The notes under the pieces: generated by a model
The model's database searches: none
Told to the model about the DNA's origin: nothing
Seen by the model: only the letters and a program-made list of their open reading frames with translations
Shown here: positions 17,176 through 27,558 of the stretch, piece after piece
Layout: each line of letters begins with the position of its first letter
Position numbering within the stretch: the stretch's first letter is position 1
Assembly: GCA_015066395.1 (NCBI GenBank)
Contig: SVOL01000013.1
Coordinates: 1-59,553, forward strand
Origin: Oscillospiraceae bacterium
GTDB lineage: Bacteria; Bacillota; Clostridia; Oscillospirales; Acutalibacteraceae
Direction of reading: 5' to 3'
Length of the DNA: 59,553 nt
Translations under genes and position numbers: made by a program

Positions 17176-18548
17176 TTTACACCCTGCGGAGTGTCCTCAA
17201 GCACGATGCCCATCTCCTTTAATTTGTCGCGAATTGCGTCGGCAGTAGCGAAATCCTTGTTCTTTCTGGCTGCGGTACGCTGAGCAATAAGCTCTTCTAC
17301 CTCCAAATCAAGCGAATCGTCCTTCTTAATATAAAGCAGGCCCAATACCTCGCAAAGCTCATTAAACGCCTTAAGGCAGGCTTCTAATGCGGCCCTTCCA
17401 GCATTCTGCGAAACAAGAATGTTAATATCCCGTACCATCATAAAGAGTTCGCCCAAAGCGTCGGCGGTGTTGAGGTCGTCGTCCATCGCTTCAATGAAGT
17501 TGGCTTTGTATTTTCCTAAAAATTCGGGTGCCTCACCGCCGTCAGCCGCGTGAGAAATAGCAAACTCGAGACCCTCACGGCACTTGTAAAGACGGTCGAG
17601 AGAATTTTTAGCCTGCTCGATGATCTCAACACTATAGTTGATAGGACTGCGATAATGCGAAGAGATCATAATGTAACGAATCGGCTCGTAGCCGAACTTA
17701 TCAGCCACCTCACGAACGGTAAAGAAGTTGTTTAACGACTTGGACATCTTGCGATTGTCGACATTGATATAGCCGTTATGCATCCAATAGTGTGCAAAAT
17801 CGCAACCGTTAGCACACTCGGACTGTGCGATCTCGTTCTCGTGATGAGGGAAGATAAGATCCTGACCGCCGCAATGAATGTCGATGGTCTTACCCAAATA
17901 TCTGCCTGCCATAGCAGAGCACTCGATATGCCAACCGGGTCGACCGTTGCCCCAAGGCGACTCCCAATAAGGCTCGCCGGGCTTTGCACCTTTCCAGAGA
18001 CAGAAGTCCATCGGGTCTTCCTTGACGTCAGCACCGCCGTCAACACGGTTACTCGCTCCCTCGGCCAGCTCATCAAGCGGCTGATGCGAGAGCTTGCCGT
18101 ATTCGGCAAATTTCTTGGCTCTGAAATAAACGTCACCTGCCGAAGCATAGGCAAAGCCTTTGTCAACCAGACTGCTGATAATGCCGATAATGGCATCAAT
18201 ATTCTCGGTCGCTTTCGGATGAACGGTCGCCTTGCGGATATTAAGACCCTCAGCGTCGGTCCAGAACTCCTTAATATATCTTTCGGCAACCTCTAAAACG
18301 GTAATACCTTCCTCGTTGGCCTTTTTGATGAGCTTATCGTCAATATCGGTGAAATTCTGAACGAAGTTTACATTAAAACCTCTCCACTCCAAATATCTTC
18401 TGAGCACGTCAAAAACGCATAAGGGTCTCGCATTGCCGATGTGGATAAAATTATAAACTGTCGGTCCGCAGGCATAGATCTTGACCTCACCCTCGGTGAC
18501 GGTTTTTAACTCCTGCTTGCTTCTTGATAATGTGTTATAAATTCTCAT
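17160..18548 (-). CDS. cysS: Cysteinyl-tRNA synthetase
   Basis: A class I synthetase of 462 residues charging tRNA-Cys. The HIGN form of the HIGH motif occurs near residue 37 and KMSKSLNNF near 268. Zinc ligands are visible in ACGPTV, in GWHIECSAM and in the following His-rich loop. Length is typical. Together with cysE just upstream and the Cys T-box leader, this is a cysteine-supply and charging operon. Confidence 0.97.
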   Translation of the reverse strand: MRIYNTLSRSKQELKTVTEGEVKIYACGPTVYNFIHIGNARPLCVFDVLRRYLEWRGFNVNFVQNFTDIDDKLIKKANEEGITVLEVAERYIKEFWTDAEGLNIRKATVHPKATENIDAIIGIISSLVDKGFAYASAGDVYFRAKKFAEYGKLSHQPLDELAEGASNRVDGGADVKEDPMDFCLWKGAKPGEPYWESPWGNGRPGWHIECSAMAGRYLGKTIDIHCGGQDLIFPHHENEIAQSECANGCDFAHYWMHNGYINVDNRKMSKSLNNFFTVREVADKFGYEPIRYIMISSHYRSPINYSVEIIEQAKNSLDRLYKCREGLEFAISHAADGGEAPEFLGKYKANFIEAMDDDLNTADALGELFMMVRDINILVSQNAGRAALEACLKAFNELCEVLGLLYIKKDDSLDLEVEELIAQRTAARKNKDFATADAIRDKLKEMGIVLEDTPQGVKWSKQ

Positions 18549-18559
18549 AACGTACTCCT

Positions 18560-19192
18560 TTATTTTGAAAGATTATCTAATTTTTCGGTCAGTTCCGCTA
18601 TCTGCTTGTTCATAGCGTCGAGCTGTTGCCATACAGGGTCGGGAATATGAACCTGATCGAGCGGTGTTATCTTCTGCCCGTTCTGTCGGACGACCTTTGC
18701 CGGCACACCGACGACGGTGCTGTTCGGCGGAACCTCTTCAAGAACAACTGCACCTGCGGCGATTCGCGAATTGTCGCCGACCTTAAAAGGACCCAACACC
18801 TTTGCACCCGAGGAGATCATAACATTGTTTCCGATAGTTGGATGGCGTTTGCCGACATCCTTTCCCGTACCACCCAACGTGACGCCCTGATAGATCAGCA
18901 CGTCATCGCCTATCTCGGTCGTTTCGCCGATAACGATTCCGTGACCGTGGTCGATAACCAAACGCCGACCGATAGTAGCACCCGGGTGGATCTCAATACC
19001 CGTGCTTCTTGCCGCCGACTGAGAGATCCAGCGAGCAATGAACTTCATATTATGCTTATAAAACCAATGTGCCCTGCGGTACATTCTGATCGCTCTCATA
19101 CCGGGGTACAAAAGCAGGATCTCCAACGCGCTTCTTGCCGCCGGATCGCGATCCTTGACCGCCCGAATATCCTCTCGCAAACGTTTAAACAT
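18560..19192 (-). CDS. cysE: Serine O-acetyltransferase
   Basis: Makes O-acetylserine from serine and acetyl-CoA, the first step of cysteine synthesis. The 210 residues have a short N-terminal helical part (MFKRLREDIRAVKDRDPAA) and a left-handed hexapeptide repeat domain with IDHGHGIVIGETTEIG and GVTLGGTG, which holds the catalytic His pair. I choose the ATG at 19192 because GGAGGAG precedes it; the upstream extension lies in the leader. It is 11 bases from cysS. Confidence 0.93.
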   Translation of the reverse strand: MFKRLREDIRAVKDRDPAARSALEILLLYPGMRAIRMYRRAHWFYKHNMKFIARWISQSAARSTGIEIHPGATIGRRLVIDHGHGIVIGETTEIGDDVLIYQGVTLGGTGKDVGKRHPTIGNNVMISSGAKVLGPFKVGDNSRIAAGAVVLEEVPPNSTVVGVPAKVVRQNGQKITPLDQVHIPDPVWQQLDAMNKQIAELTEKLDNLSK

Positions 19193-19285
19193 AACTCCTC
19201 CGAATGTAAAAATAAATTTCAAAAAACGAATCAAACCGACTCTCACGTACCTTCACTAAACGCTCTTACTTCTTACCTCTTACTT

Positions 19286-19524
19286 CAAAAAAACGCCTCC
19301 GTCGAAAAACGACGGAGGCGAATGATCGCGGTTCCACTCCACTTTGTGACTTTAAAAGCCTTAACGCGGCTGAACGTGCGGGAATACTAAATTTTCCTCC
19401 CGCCGGCTGGAGGGTGCATTCGCCGAAAGTCCTTCCTTGAAGACCCTCTCAATCGCCGAGGTCTTCTCCCTGTCGGAGCTCGCATTTCGGTTACTTATCC
19501 CTTTAAACGCCTTTTTAATATCTT
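19286..19524 (-). promoter_or_regulatory. T-box leader, cysteine-specific
   Basis: Read on the minus strand, the antiterminator core TGGAACCGCG lies at 19336-19327 and the terminator is a perfect CGCCTCCGTCG hairpin followed by seven T residues (19320-19286). The specifier loop reads GAATGCACC, so the codon is TGC for Cys (19418-19416). Uncharged tRNA-Cys should bind and allow read-through into cysE-cysS-trmN6-rsmI. Confidence 0.93.
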
Positions 19525-19530
19525 TACTAT

Positions 19531-19558
19531 ATTATATCAAATAAATTCAATTTGTCTA
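19531..19558 (-). promoter_or_regulatory. Promoter of the T-box cysE operon
   Basis: On the minus strand TAGACA (19558-19553), 16 bases, TATAAT (19536-19531). Confidence 0.65.
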
Positions 19559-19566
19559 CTGTTTTT

Positions 19567-20562
19567 TTATTTGGCGAAATAATTTTTAAGTATTTGCGAT
19601 GCCACAATCGACGAAGCGGCACTCATAACCGAGACGGCAACCGCCATAATACTGAGGGTCGCAAGACCACCGATGGCACCCACAATGCTCAAAATACCGA
19701 GTACCAACAGCCAGTTTGCAGTAGCATTAACGTCGGTAAAGCACTTTTCACCGGTCTCATAAGCATTAAAAAACGATTTAGAGCAACGATAAATGGGGTG
19801 GTAGCAGAAAATGTTGAACAACGCCAATATTATTGCAAATATGAGGGTCAACACGCCTAAAATTATCAAACCGCCGGCAGTCAGGAAATCAAAAAACATC
19901 TCAAATGCGTTTCTGAAGTCTGCAAACGAGATCTCCCATCCCGTCGACATATAATATCCTTCGGCGAAGCCTTCGTAAAGCTGCTGTATATCAGTCTCGG
20001 CAATCAGTTCTTCCAGAGGAGGCATAAAAGCTCCAAGCAAGAAAAACAACAACGCCAAAAGAACGATAAATCCCACGCCGATCCAGTTAAAGACAACCGT
20101 GATGAGATTGAGCACCTTGAACATCTTAAGAGGTGTGCCAAGTCCCGCGGGATTGCTGTTCACTGCAGCCGTGCGGGCTATCCACAGACCCACACAGAAC
20201 AAAATGCTTATGATATCCACCGAAGATGACAAAGCCGCGGCACCGACCGAAATAGTCATAAAGATGCAAAGCATCTGAAAATATTTGGAAGAAAGTGCCT
20301 CTATCACTGCGGCCATTCCTGAATCAGGCGACGGACCAACAGTGAGCGGATCGGTATTATACGCAAATGAACCGGATGGTGCTTGGGTATTGGTATTAGT
20401 ACCGGTTTGGCTTTCGGTCCGACTCTGTTCTTTGACCTCAGCCTCAGCTCCGGCCACCGTCGGTTCTTGAACGGTATCAATAATCGACGTAACCTTTGCA
20501 CCGCAGTTAGTGCAAAAAGCCGCGTCTTCTGTGAGCTTTGCTCCACATTTAATACAAAACAT
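19567..20562 (-). CDS. Zinc-ribbon membrane protein, unknown function
   Basis: 331 residues. The N-terminus is a double-CxxC zinc ribbon (MFCIKCGAKLTEDAAFCTNC), followed by a low-complexity Thr/Gln/Pro linker to about residue 85. Then come about five or six membrane segments, with a soluble loop near residues 180-215. Proteins with a C-terminal membrane domain behind such a ribbon are common in Clostridia and mostly unassigned. It ends only nine bases before the T-box promoter. AGGAGGATGAA-type Shine-Dalgarno precedes the ATG. Confidence 0.8.
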   Translation of the reverse strand: MFCIKCGAKLTEDAAFCTNCGAKVTSIIDTVQEPTVAGAEAEVKEQSRTESQTGTNTNTQAPSGSFAYNTDPLTVGPSPDSGMAAVIEALSSKYFQMLCIFMTISVGAAALSSSVDIISILFCVGLWIARTAAVNSNPAGLGTPLKMFKVLNLITVVFNWIGVGFIVLLALLFFLLGAFMPPLEELIAETDIQQLYEGFAEGYYMSTGWEISFADFRNAFEMFFDFLTAGGLIILGVLTLIFAIILALFNIFCYHPIYRCSKSFFNAYETGEKCFTDVNATANWLLVLGILSIVGAIGGLATLSIMAVAVSVMSAASSIVASQILKNYFAK

Positions 20563-20605
20563 AATTCATCCTCCTATACAAGGGTACACTCAAAACTAAA
20601 TCCGA

Positions 20606-21199
20606 TTATTTCGAAGGATCGACAAATTCAAAACTATCCTTCATATAGATAACGCCCGAAATGATGGCGAACACCGTCGATACCCACAAAAGTACATTGT
20701 ACACTACGACCAACACCTCCGAAACAGCGGCAGGTGCAGACAAGAGACCGGCCAGAGTGTCATTAAAATACATAACAGAGATGCCGAAAATAATTGCAGC
20801 CATCTGGCTGACGGTCTTTACCTTGCCCCAGATGTTGGCGGCAATAACCTTTTTGGAGTCAGACGAAACAACGACCAACCTAAGCGAAGCGATCATAAAT
20901 TCGCGGAATAAAACGATAAACAATACCCACGCAATACCGAGTCCGAAACCCTCTTTAAGAAAGGCTAAAAACGCGGCGGTAGTCAGCATTTTATCGGCGA
21001 GCGGATCCAAAAATTTGCCGAAATTCGTAACAAGATTTCTGGCTCTTGCGATCTTGCCGTCGAGCATATCGGTGAACGATGCCACGGCAAAAAGCACGAG
21101 GGCAACGAGATAATGATGCGGGAAATCGATCAGCATCGCCGCCATAAAAAGCGGTGTCATAATAATTCTCAGAACGGTCAATCTGTTAGGTAAATTCAT
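20606..21199 (-). CDS. pgsA: CDP-diacylglycerol-glycerol-3-phosphate phosphatidyltransferase
   Basis: The 197-residue integral membrane enzyme makes phosphatidylglycerophosphate, the committed step to phosphatidylglycerol. The CDP-alcohol phosphotransferase signature appears as DMLDGKIARARN...GKFLDPLADK. N-terminal NLPNRLTVLRI is typical. It lies 5 bases after rimO. The same phospholipid branch continues with cls at 39890. Confidence 0.95.
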   Translation of the reverse strand: MNLPNRLTVLRIIMTPLFMAAMLIDFPHHYLVALVLFAVASFTDMLDGKIARARNLVTNFGKFLDPLADKMLTTAAFLAFLKEGFGLGIAWVLFIVLFREFMIASLRLVVVSSDSKKVIAANIWGKVKTVSQMAAIIFGISVMYFNDTLAGLLSAPAAVSEVLVVVYNVLLWVSTVFAIISGVIYMKDSFEFVDPSK

Positions 21200-21204
21200 A
21201 AATC

Positions 21205-22536
21205 TTACTCCTCTTCCTCTAACTCGCCCAAAAGATCATATTCAAGCGAATCGTTAATGCGAACCTTGCAGAAGGTTCCTAATTCCAACGGCTTTGTCGA
21301 AATAAAGAAAATTTTGCCGTCGATTTCAGGTGCATCGGCTCGGGTTCTGCCGAAATAACACTTAATATAGTCGTCGTAGCCTTCAATAATGACCTCGGCG
21401 ACGGTACCGACCTTTAAGGCGTTTTTCTCGAGTACAAGCCCCGACTGGTCATTCATAACTATCTCACTGCGGTCGACCCTTACTTGCCTGTCTATCTGGT
21501 CAGCAAAGGTCGCGGCGACCGTTCCCTCTTCTTCGGAGTAGGCGAAGCAACCCAAACGGTCAAACCCGGTAGCCTTAACAAACTCGCAGAGTTCCTCGAA
21601 CTGCTCCTCAGTCTCTCCCGGGAAGCCGGTGATGAGGGTGGTTCTTATTGTTATATCCGGAATCTCCTCACGCAGTTTTTTCATCAACGCGTCCAAAGAG
21701 TCGCGGCCGCTCTTGCGGTTCATTCGTTTTAAAATTTCATCGTTGCAATGCTGAATAGGAATGTCTAAATAATTTACGACCTTTTCCTCATTTTTTATAA
21801 CCTCGATAAGCTCGTCGGTGATGCGTTCGGGATAGGTGTAAAGTGTTCTTATCCAGTGTAACCCTTCGATCTTACAGAGCTCTTTTAAAAGTTCGGGCAA
21901 CATCGATCTTCCGCAAAGGTCCTCACCGTAACGGGTGGTGTCCTGTGCCACAACGACCAATTCCTTTACACCGCCTGCAGCTAAAGTTTTAGCCTCGGCT
22001 ATAACACTTTCCATCGGTCGGCTTCTGAACCTGCCGCGGATCTTCGGGATCGCACAGTAGGTGCAACAGTTGTCGCATCCTTCGGCAACCTTTATGTAGG
22101 CCAAATATTTAGGTGTTGTCAGCAGTCGGTCGCCCTCGATTATCAGGTCTTCCTTTTTGCCGAAGCAATCGGTCTTATCGCCCTTCAAAGCATTCTCAAC
22201 GACCTTTACTATATCATTGTTTCCTGCAAGGCTTACGACGACGTCGACCTCGGGTAACGATTCCTTTATCTCCTCGCGGTAACGCTCGGCAAGACAACCC
22301 GTGACGATCAGAGCCTTCAGAACACCGTCGGCCTTGTACTTTGCGACCTCTAATATGTTTTCGATCGCCTCAGCCTTGGCATCTTCTATAAAGCCGCAGG
22401 TGTTGACGATAATTGCCTCAGCCTCAGCCTCGATGGGAGTTATCTCATAACCTGCATTTGTCAATCGTTTGAGCATTATCTCGGCATCGACCTGGTTTTT
22501 CGGACAGCCGAGAGATACCATTCCTATTTTAGTCAT
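21205..22536 (-). CDS. rimO: Ribosomal protein S12 methylthiotransferase
   Basis: RimO is a radical-SAM enzyme that methylthiolates Asp of ribosomal protein S12. The N-terminal MTTase domain starts SLGCPKNQVDAE with its cluster cysteines; the radical-SAM motif reads CDNCCTYC near residue 150, and a C-terminal TRAM domain follows. GCPKNQ and the IPKIRGRFRSR context separate RimO from MiaB. I place the start at 22536 because GAGG sits nine bases ahead; the ATG nine bases upstream is too close to it. It overlaps recX by 8 bases. Confidence 0.95.
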   Translation of the reverse strand: MTKIGMVSLGCPKNQVDAEIMLKRLTNAGYEITPIEAEAEAIIVNTCGFIEDAKAEAIENILEVAKYKADGVLKALIVTGCLAERYREEIKESLPEVDVVVSLAGNNDIVKVVENALKGDKTDCFGKKEDLIIEGDRLLTTPKYLAYIKVAEGCDNCCTYCAIPKIRGRFRSRPMESVIAEAKTLAAGGVKELVVVAQDTTRYGEDLCGRSMLPELLKELCKIEGLHWIRTLYTYPERITDELIEVIKNEEKVVNYLDIPIQHCNDEILKRMNRKSGRDSLDALMKKLREEIPDITIRTTLITGFPGETEEQFEELCEFVKATGFDRLGCFAYSEEEGTVAATFADQIDRQVRVDRSEIVMNDQSGLVLEKNALKVGTVAEVIIEGYDDYIKCYFGRTRADAPEIDGKIFFISTKPLELGTFCKVRINDSLEYDLLGELEEEE

Positions 22537-23182
22537 TCCAATCATCCTCTAATGAATTAAACGCCGCCTTGATCTGCGAATAGGAGTAACCCCTTCTCAT
22601 GAGCGCCGCAAAGACCTTCTCGCGGCCGTTTTCTTCGCAGAGTTTTTTTGTGTATTTCCGCTCGATCAGTGTCAGGATACTGTCGGTAGGGTCATATTCT
22701 GATTCTTCAACAGCGGCTTCAACAGTTTCACGGTCCACTCCGTCTGCTAAAAGCTTTGCCGCGGCGGCTTTAAGCGAAATCTTTTTAACGCTGAGTTCCA
22801 ACTGCAACCTGCGTTTGGCATACTCGAAATCGTCGATCAGTCCGAGTTCAACGGCTCGGTCAGTAGCGGCTTTTGCGGCATAATCGGGAAAATGCTCCGC
22901 TAATTTCCGACGGAGTTTCTCTTTCGGCATATCCTGCCTTGAAATGTACCACATTGCCCTTGATTTTGCCCTTTTGATGCTCGACTCGCGGATCAGTTCC
23001 ACCAGTTCCTCATCGTCAAGCACCATACCCGATCGCAGTCCTTTTAGCTCGCAGAGTTGTGCATCCAACGCCAAAAGTCCCACGGGATCGGCTTCTGCAC
23101 CGTATTCTTTTAAGTCAATATCGCAGTCAAAAACTATTCCGCAAATATGTTTCCGACGCGGTTTGATCTCAACGATCTTCAT
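22529..23182 (-). CDS. recX: RecX regulatory protein
   Basis: About 217 residues built of three-helix RecX repeats, with AMWYISRQDMPKEKLRRKL and LIDDFEYAKRRLQ as the recognisable second and third repeats. RecX binds RecA filaments and limits them. Its ATG overlaps the recA stop codon by one base (TGATG), so the two are translationally coupled, the usual arrangement. Confidence 0.92.
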   Translation of the reverse strand: MKIVEIKPRRKHICGIVFDCDIDLKEYGAEADPVGLLALDAQLCELKGLRSGMVLDDEELVELIRESSIKRAKSRAMWYISRQDMPKEKLRRKLAEHFPDYAAKAATDRAVELGLIDDFEYAKRRLQLELSVKKISLKAAAAKLLADGVDRETVEAAVEESEYDPTDSILTLIERKYTKKLCEENGREKVFAALMRRGYSYSQIKAAFNSLEDDWND

Positions 23183-24288
23183 CACTCAACGTCAACGTCG
23201 ATATTGATCTTTGATTTGCGCTTGGGAGCCTCTGCGACCTCAGCGGCCGGAGCCTCTGCACTTTCGACCGCGGGCTTTGCTTTAGCCGTAGCCGCGGCCG
23301 AAGCGGCCATCAGTTTTTCCTTGATCTTCTGCTCGATCTCGGCTGCCAGTTCGGGGTTCTCGGCAATATAGGTCTTGGCATTGTCGCGACCCTGAGCGAT
23401 CTTCTCATCATTATAGGATATCCAGGCACCCGAACGCTTTACGATATCGTGCTTGATACCGAGATCAATGATCTCACCGGCCTTGGAAATGCCCTTACCG
23501 TACATAATATCAAACTCGGCATCTCTGAACGGAGGTGCGACCTTGTTTTTAACGACCTTAGCTCTTGTCTTATTGCCGACGATCTCGCCGCCGACCTTGA
23601 TTGATTCTACTCTACGGATATCAAGACGAACCGAAGCGTAGTATTTCAATGCACGTCCGCCGGTAGTGGTCTCACTGCTGCCGTAGATAACGCCGACCTT
23701 ATCACGAAGCTGGTTGATGAAGATGGCGATGCAGTTAGATTTGGAAATTGCACCCGCAAGCTTTCTTAAGGCCTGCGACATCAAACGTGCGTGCAGACCC
23801 ATGTGCGAGTCGCCCATATCGCCCTCGATCTCGGCTCTCGGAACAAGTGCCGCAACCGAGTCAAGAACAACAACGTCGATAGCACCCGAACGCACGAGTG
23901 CTTCGGTGATATCAAGTGCCTGCTCACCGGTGTCGGGCTGAGATACGAGCATCGAATCAATATCTACGCCCAAATTGGCGGCGTAAACGGGATCAAGTGC
24001 ATGCTCAACGTCGATAAACGCAACCTCGCCGCCCTTTTTCTGTGCCTCTGCAATTACGTGCAGAGCGATAGTAGTCTTACCCGAGGACTCGGGTCCGTAG
24101 ATCTCAACGATTCTGCCTTTGGGCAATCCGCCGATGCCGAGTGCGGCATCAAGACCGATAGATCCGGTCGAAACGGCATCAACGCTCATATGAGCGTTCT
24201 CGCCCAGCTTCATAATAGTACCTTTTCCGTACTGCTTTTCAATTTGTTCAAGTGCCGTGGCAAGTGCTTTTGATCTTTCGTCAGCCAT
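23182..24288 (-). CDS. recA: Recombinase A
   Basis: The 368-residue strand-exchange ATPase. The Walker [10 protein letters not shown] lies near residue 66, the L1/L2 region includes [12 protein letters not shown], and the core is fully conserved. The C-terminus has an Ala/Glu/Lys-rich tail ending in acidic residues, as is common. It lies 27 bases after prmC in a continuous minus-strand run. No clear SOS box is visible directly upstream; expression may come from the larger operon. Confidence 0.98.
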   Translation of the reverse strand: MADERSKALATALEQIEKQYGKGTIMKLGENAHMSVDAVSTGSIGLDAALGIGGLPKGRIVEIYGPESSGKTTIALHVIAEAQKKGGEVAFIDVEHALDPVYAANLGVDIDSMLVSQPDTGEQALDITEALVRSGAIDVVVLDSVAALVPRAEIEGDMGDSHMGLHARLMSQALRKLAGAISKSNCIAIFINQLRDKVGVIYGSSETTTGGRALKYYASVRLDIRRVESIKVGGEIVGNKTRAKVVKNKVAPPFRDAEFDIMYGKGISKAGEIIDLGIKHDIVKRSGAWISYNDEKIAQGRDNAKTYIAENPELAAEIEQKIKEKLMAASAAATAKAKPAVESAEAPAAEVAEAPKRKSKINIDVDVE

Positions 24289-24315
24289 TTTATTTACCTT
24301 CCTATCATAAATTTT

Positions 24316-25098
24316 TTAAATCATTTTTCCGAAAACCACGCGGTCATTACCGCCGTAGTCTTTAACGCAAGTGATATCTTCAAATCCGTTTCGCCTAAAG
24401 ATCGCCATGACCTCATCACGCTGGTCAAAGCCTATCTCAAACACTAAGTATCCACCGCTCTTTAGTGACGATCTTGCGAGTTCGGTTATCCTTCTGTAGA
24501 ATACCAGTCCGTCCTCACCGCCGTCAAGTGCCATTTTCGGTTCGCATTTTACTTCCCGTTCCAATGACGGCAACACCGATGTTTTAATATACGGCGGATT
24601 GCTGATTATCAGATCCTGCCCAGCAACTGACAATCCGTCTTCTAAAACATCACATTCCAAAACGGTAGCATCTATGTGATTGCATTTCAAATTGTCCCTC
24701 AAAAACCGCAACGCGTCGGGACTTTTTTCAAGCAGGGTCACCTCTGCATTACAATGAACGCCCAAAGCGATACCGATACAGCCGCTGCCTGAACAGATAT
24801 CAAGCACACGCATATTGCTTTGACCGTTTAAAAGCTTTATCGCCGTTTCGACGACCACCTCGGTATCCGGTCTCGGAATAAGCACGCCGGGACCGACCGA
24901 AAACGGCAGACCGTAAAACTCCCACTCGCCCAAAATATATTGCAAGGGTTCGTGCCTAAGTCGCCTTTCTAAAAACTGCATAGCCTCGGTCTCGGTTTTG
25001 GCCGATAACACCATCTGCCGTGCTTCAAACCCGGCCGACGGGAAGCCGTTGTTGTGCAGGACCTCGGCGATCTTTCTTTCAACCGCTCGATCGCTCAT
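24316..25098 (-). CDS. prmC: Release factor glutamine methyltransferase
   Basis: PrmC methylates the Gln of the GGQ motif in release factors. The 260 residues have a helical N-terminal domain (EARQMVLSA) and a class I SAM fold with DICSGSGCIGIALG and the ISNPPYIKTSVL signature. It overlaps the preceding DUF1385 gene by 4 bases, a pairing common in Clostridia, where prfA is often nearby but is not in this window. Confidence 0.93.
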   Translation of the reverse strand: MSDRAVERKIAEVLHNNGFPSAGFEARQMVLSAKTETEAMQFLERRLRHEPLQYILGEWEFYGLPFSVGPGVLIPRPDTEVVVETAIKLLNGQSNMRVLDICSGSGCIGIALGVHCNAEVTLLEKSPDALRFLRDNLKCNHIDATVLECDVLEDGLSVAGQDLIISNPPYIKTSVLPSLEREVKCEPKMALDGGEDGLVFYRRITELARSSLKSGGYLVFEIGFDQRDEVMAIFRRNGFEDITCVKDYGGNDRVVFGKMI

Positions 25099-26054
25099 TT
25101 TATTTCGTCGGCTCCATCCTGCGGGATGACCTCATTAACCGCCGCAATAGCGATCTCGATCATATCGTCTTCGGGTTCTTTGGTGGTAAGCCTCTGCACC
25201 CACAACCCCGGAGCCGCAATAATTCTTGTAAACAAATTATCGTACTTACCGCAGATCTTTATTATCTCATATCCCACGCCGCAGGTCAACGGTACCAGAA
25301 GTATTTTGAGCGGCACCCACAGCCAGTTACGGTCAACGATAAACGAAGGCAGTACAAGTGCCAAAACCGTTCCCAAAACGATGCCGACCACGATCATAAG
25401 AAACATAAACGAGGTTCCGCATCTCGGGTGAAATCTTTTGAATCCTCTGACGTTTTCAACCGTGAGTTCTTTTCCGCTCTCGTAGCAGAAAATGGTCTTG
25501 TGCTCAGCACCGTGGTACATAAACACACGCTTGATGTCCTTTTCCAATGACACGAGTGCAATATAAGTGATGAAGATAATTATCTTGACAACACCCTCGA
25601 TAAGACCCTTCCAGACCCTTAAATCGATTTTAGCGAGCCACTCAACACCCTTGAAAATGAGCGAAGGCAGATACATAAACAAGGCGACCGCCAAAATTAC
25701 ACCTAACACCGTGCCGATGACCATAACTATGCTCATCATAAGGCTTTCTTTCTTCTCATCCTTCTCGCTTTTCGGCGTCTCGGTGTCCTCTTCGTCCAGA
25801 TCTGTAAAGCCCGAAATATCGGCCGATCTCATCAGCGTTTTATAGCCAATCACCATCGACTCAATAAGATTGACCATACCGCGTACCAACGGCAGACCGA
25901 AGAACTTCCATTTATCCCTTAAATGCTTTTCGGGAACGTCGCTTAAGTCGATCGTTCCGTCCTTTTTGCGGACCGCCATCGAGGTCTTGTAAGGGCCCTT
26001 CATCATAATGCCTTCGATAAGTGCCTGACCGCCTATAGATGTCTTTTTACCCAT
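25095..26054 (-). CDS. DUF1385 membrane protein
   Basis: A 319-residue multi-pass membrane protein. Family marks are GGQALIEGIMMKGPYKTSMA at the N-terminus and the YHGAEHKTIFCYE then FHPRCGTSF segments in the middle, whose His, Cys and Glu residues may bind metal. An acidic cytosolic loop near residue 85 separates the first membrane segments. The biochemical role is unknown; the pairing with prmC is conserved. Confidence 0.88.
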   Translation of the reverse strand: MGKKTSIGGQALIEGIMMKGPYKTSMAVRKKDGTIDLSDVPEKHLRDKWKFFGLPLVRGMVNLIESMVIGYKTLMRSADISGFTDLDEEDTETPKSEKDEKKESLMMSIVMVIGTVLGVILAVALFMYLPSLIFKGVEWLAKIDLRVWKGLIEGVVKIIIFITYIALVSLEKDIKRVFMYHGAEHKTIFCYESGKELTVENVRGFKRFHPRCGTSFMFLMIVVGIVLGTVLALVLPSFIVDRNWLWVPLKILLVPLTCGVGYEIIKICGKYDNLFTRIIAAPGLWVQRLTTKEPEDDMIEIAIAAVNEVIPQDGADEIK

Positions 26055-26057
26055 TTT

Positions 26058-27515
26058 TTATCCTTTCTTTAACGGAGGGAATATCTCGTCAGCTTCTAAA
26101 GCCTCATCGACCTTAACCGTCGGAATGACCACCGTGACGGTGGTGCCTTTTCCTTCCGTGCTTTCTATAAATAAAAGTCCGTTATGGTGGCGGACTATCT
26201 CATCAGCCACCGCAAGACCTATACCCGAACCGCGAACATTGCTGTTGGCCTTGTAGAACTTTTCTTTAACATGATTGATATCCTTAGCAGAAATTCCGCA
26301 ACCCGTATCACTGATGGTGATGCGGACACAGCCTTCCTCATTGTTGACCGATACAGCCACACGACCGCCTGAACTTGTGTACTTGACGGCATTGTCGATC
26401 GTATTGATAAACACCTGCTTGATACGGTCAGGGTCGGCCATTACAAACTCACATTTCGACGGAGCCGAAAACTCCAATTCGAGTTTGTTCTGTTTGGCAA
26501 TTTCCTCATACATTCTGACGACCGTGCCGACTATATAAGCCGGGTCGCAAAGCGACATAGTAAAGGTCATCTTGCCAGATTCCAAACGCGAGAAATCCAG
26601 CAGTTCCTCAACAAGACCCGACAAACGGTTGGATTCGTCTAAAATAATTTCAACACCGCGGCGAACGATCTCGTCATCCTCGCCTATAGACATACTGACC
26701 GTTTCGCCCCAACCCTTAATGGCCGTTAACGGTGTACGAAGCTCGTGCGAAACAGAAGAGATAAAATCATTTTTCACCTTTTCGGCGTTCTCAAGTTCAG
26801 AAGCCATATAATTTATGGTATCGCACAGCTCACCTATCTCGTCGTTATGCTTGACCTCTAACTTCGACTTCATATCACCTGTGGCGATCCGCCTTGCGGC
26901 AGCCGTGACCTCACGCACGGGATGCAAAACACTTCCGATAAAAAACAGACCGGAAAAGAACAAAATGCCGATCATCAGAACGCCAACGGCTATGGCAACG
27001 GCCACCGTCGCATAACAGTTTACAAGCACTGATTCCATCGAAACAAGTACTCTGTAAGCACCGTTCGTGCCATACCCTAAATCGGGCAGGATGCTGGTTA
27101 CAGCCAAGATATTCTCACCATTCTCATTTTTGCCCATAAAAGTGGCTTCTCCGCCGCTTTTCTTAGCCTCAAAATAATCTACGGCATTATCGACTGTGAG
27201 CTTTGAAACAAACCCATTCGTAGTCACCAGCATATTGTCGCCACTGTCAAAGATCTGCAGTTCCACCTTGTCGCGGTACTTAAACTCCTTTGCATAATCA
27301 CTCGCCGTGTCGGCAAACGAAGCCCCATCGACCATCGACAGCACGTCAATATCGCGGACATAATTTTTAATATGATTGCTGACCGAATCGCGGTAAAAAC
27401 GGAAAACGAAGACACAAACAACGATCTCACAAACAACGATAACCAGCAAGACCACGGGTAAAACGGTCATCAACCAACGCCGTGTGACGCTGTGCAGCTT
27501 AAGGTTCGTTTCCAT
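26058..27515 (-). CDS. Two-component sensor histidine kinase
   Basis: 485 residues. TM1 (about 12-40) and TM2 (about 168-195) enclose an extracytoplasmic sensor region of about 125 residues. HAMP follows, then a HisKA domain with SSVSHELRTPLT (His257) and an HATPase_c domain with NAVKYT, DTGCGIS and GSGIGLAV. It should phosphorylate the response regulator encoded 43 bases upstream. Signal unknown; the preceding VCBS-type lipoprotein may be part of the sensing system. Confidence 0.93.
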   Translation of the reverse strand: METNLKLHSVTRRWLMTVLPVVLLVIVVCEIVVCVFVFRFYRDSVSNHIKNYVRDIDVLSMVDGASFADTASDYAKEFKYRDKVELQIFDSGDNMLVTTNGFVSKLTVDNAVDYFEAKKSGGEATFMGKNENGENILAVTSILPDLGYGTNGAYRVLVSMESVLVNCYATVAVAIAVGVLMIGILFFSGLFFIGSVLHPVREVTAAARRIATGDMKSKLEVKHNDEIGELCDTINYMASELENAEKVKNDFISSVSHELRTPLTAIKGWGETVSMSIGEDDEIVRRGVEIILDESNRLSGLVEELLDFSRLESGKMTFTMSLCDPAYIVGTVVRMYEEIAKQNKLELEFSAPSKCEFVMADPDRIKQVFINTIDNAVKYTSSGGRVAVSVNNEEGCVRITISDTGCGISAKDINHVKEKFYKANSNVRGSGIGLAVADEIVRHHNGLLFIESTEGKGTTVTVVIPTVKVDEALEADEIFPPLKKG

Positions 27516-27558
27516 TTGCGTCTCCTTTCGTTAATTTTTGTTTCTGCCGCGGCAAAAA

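Noticed and set aside
23182-24400. LexA-type SOS box in front of recA
   Set aside because: I found no convincing Firmicutes SOS palindrome in the 27-base gap or the preceding prmC end.
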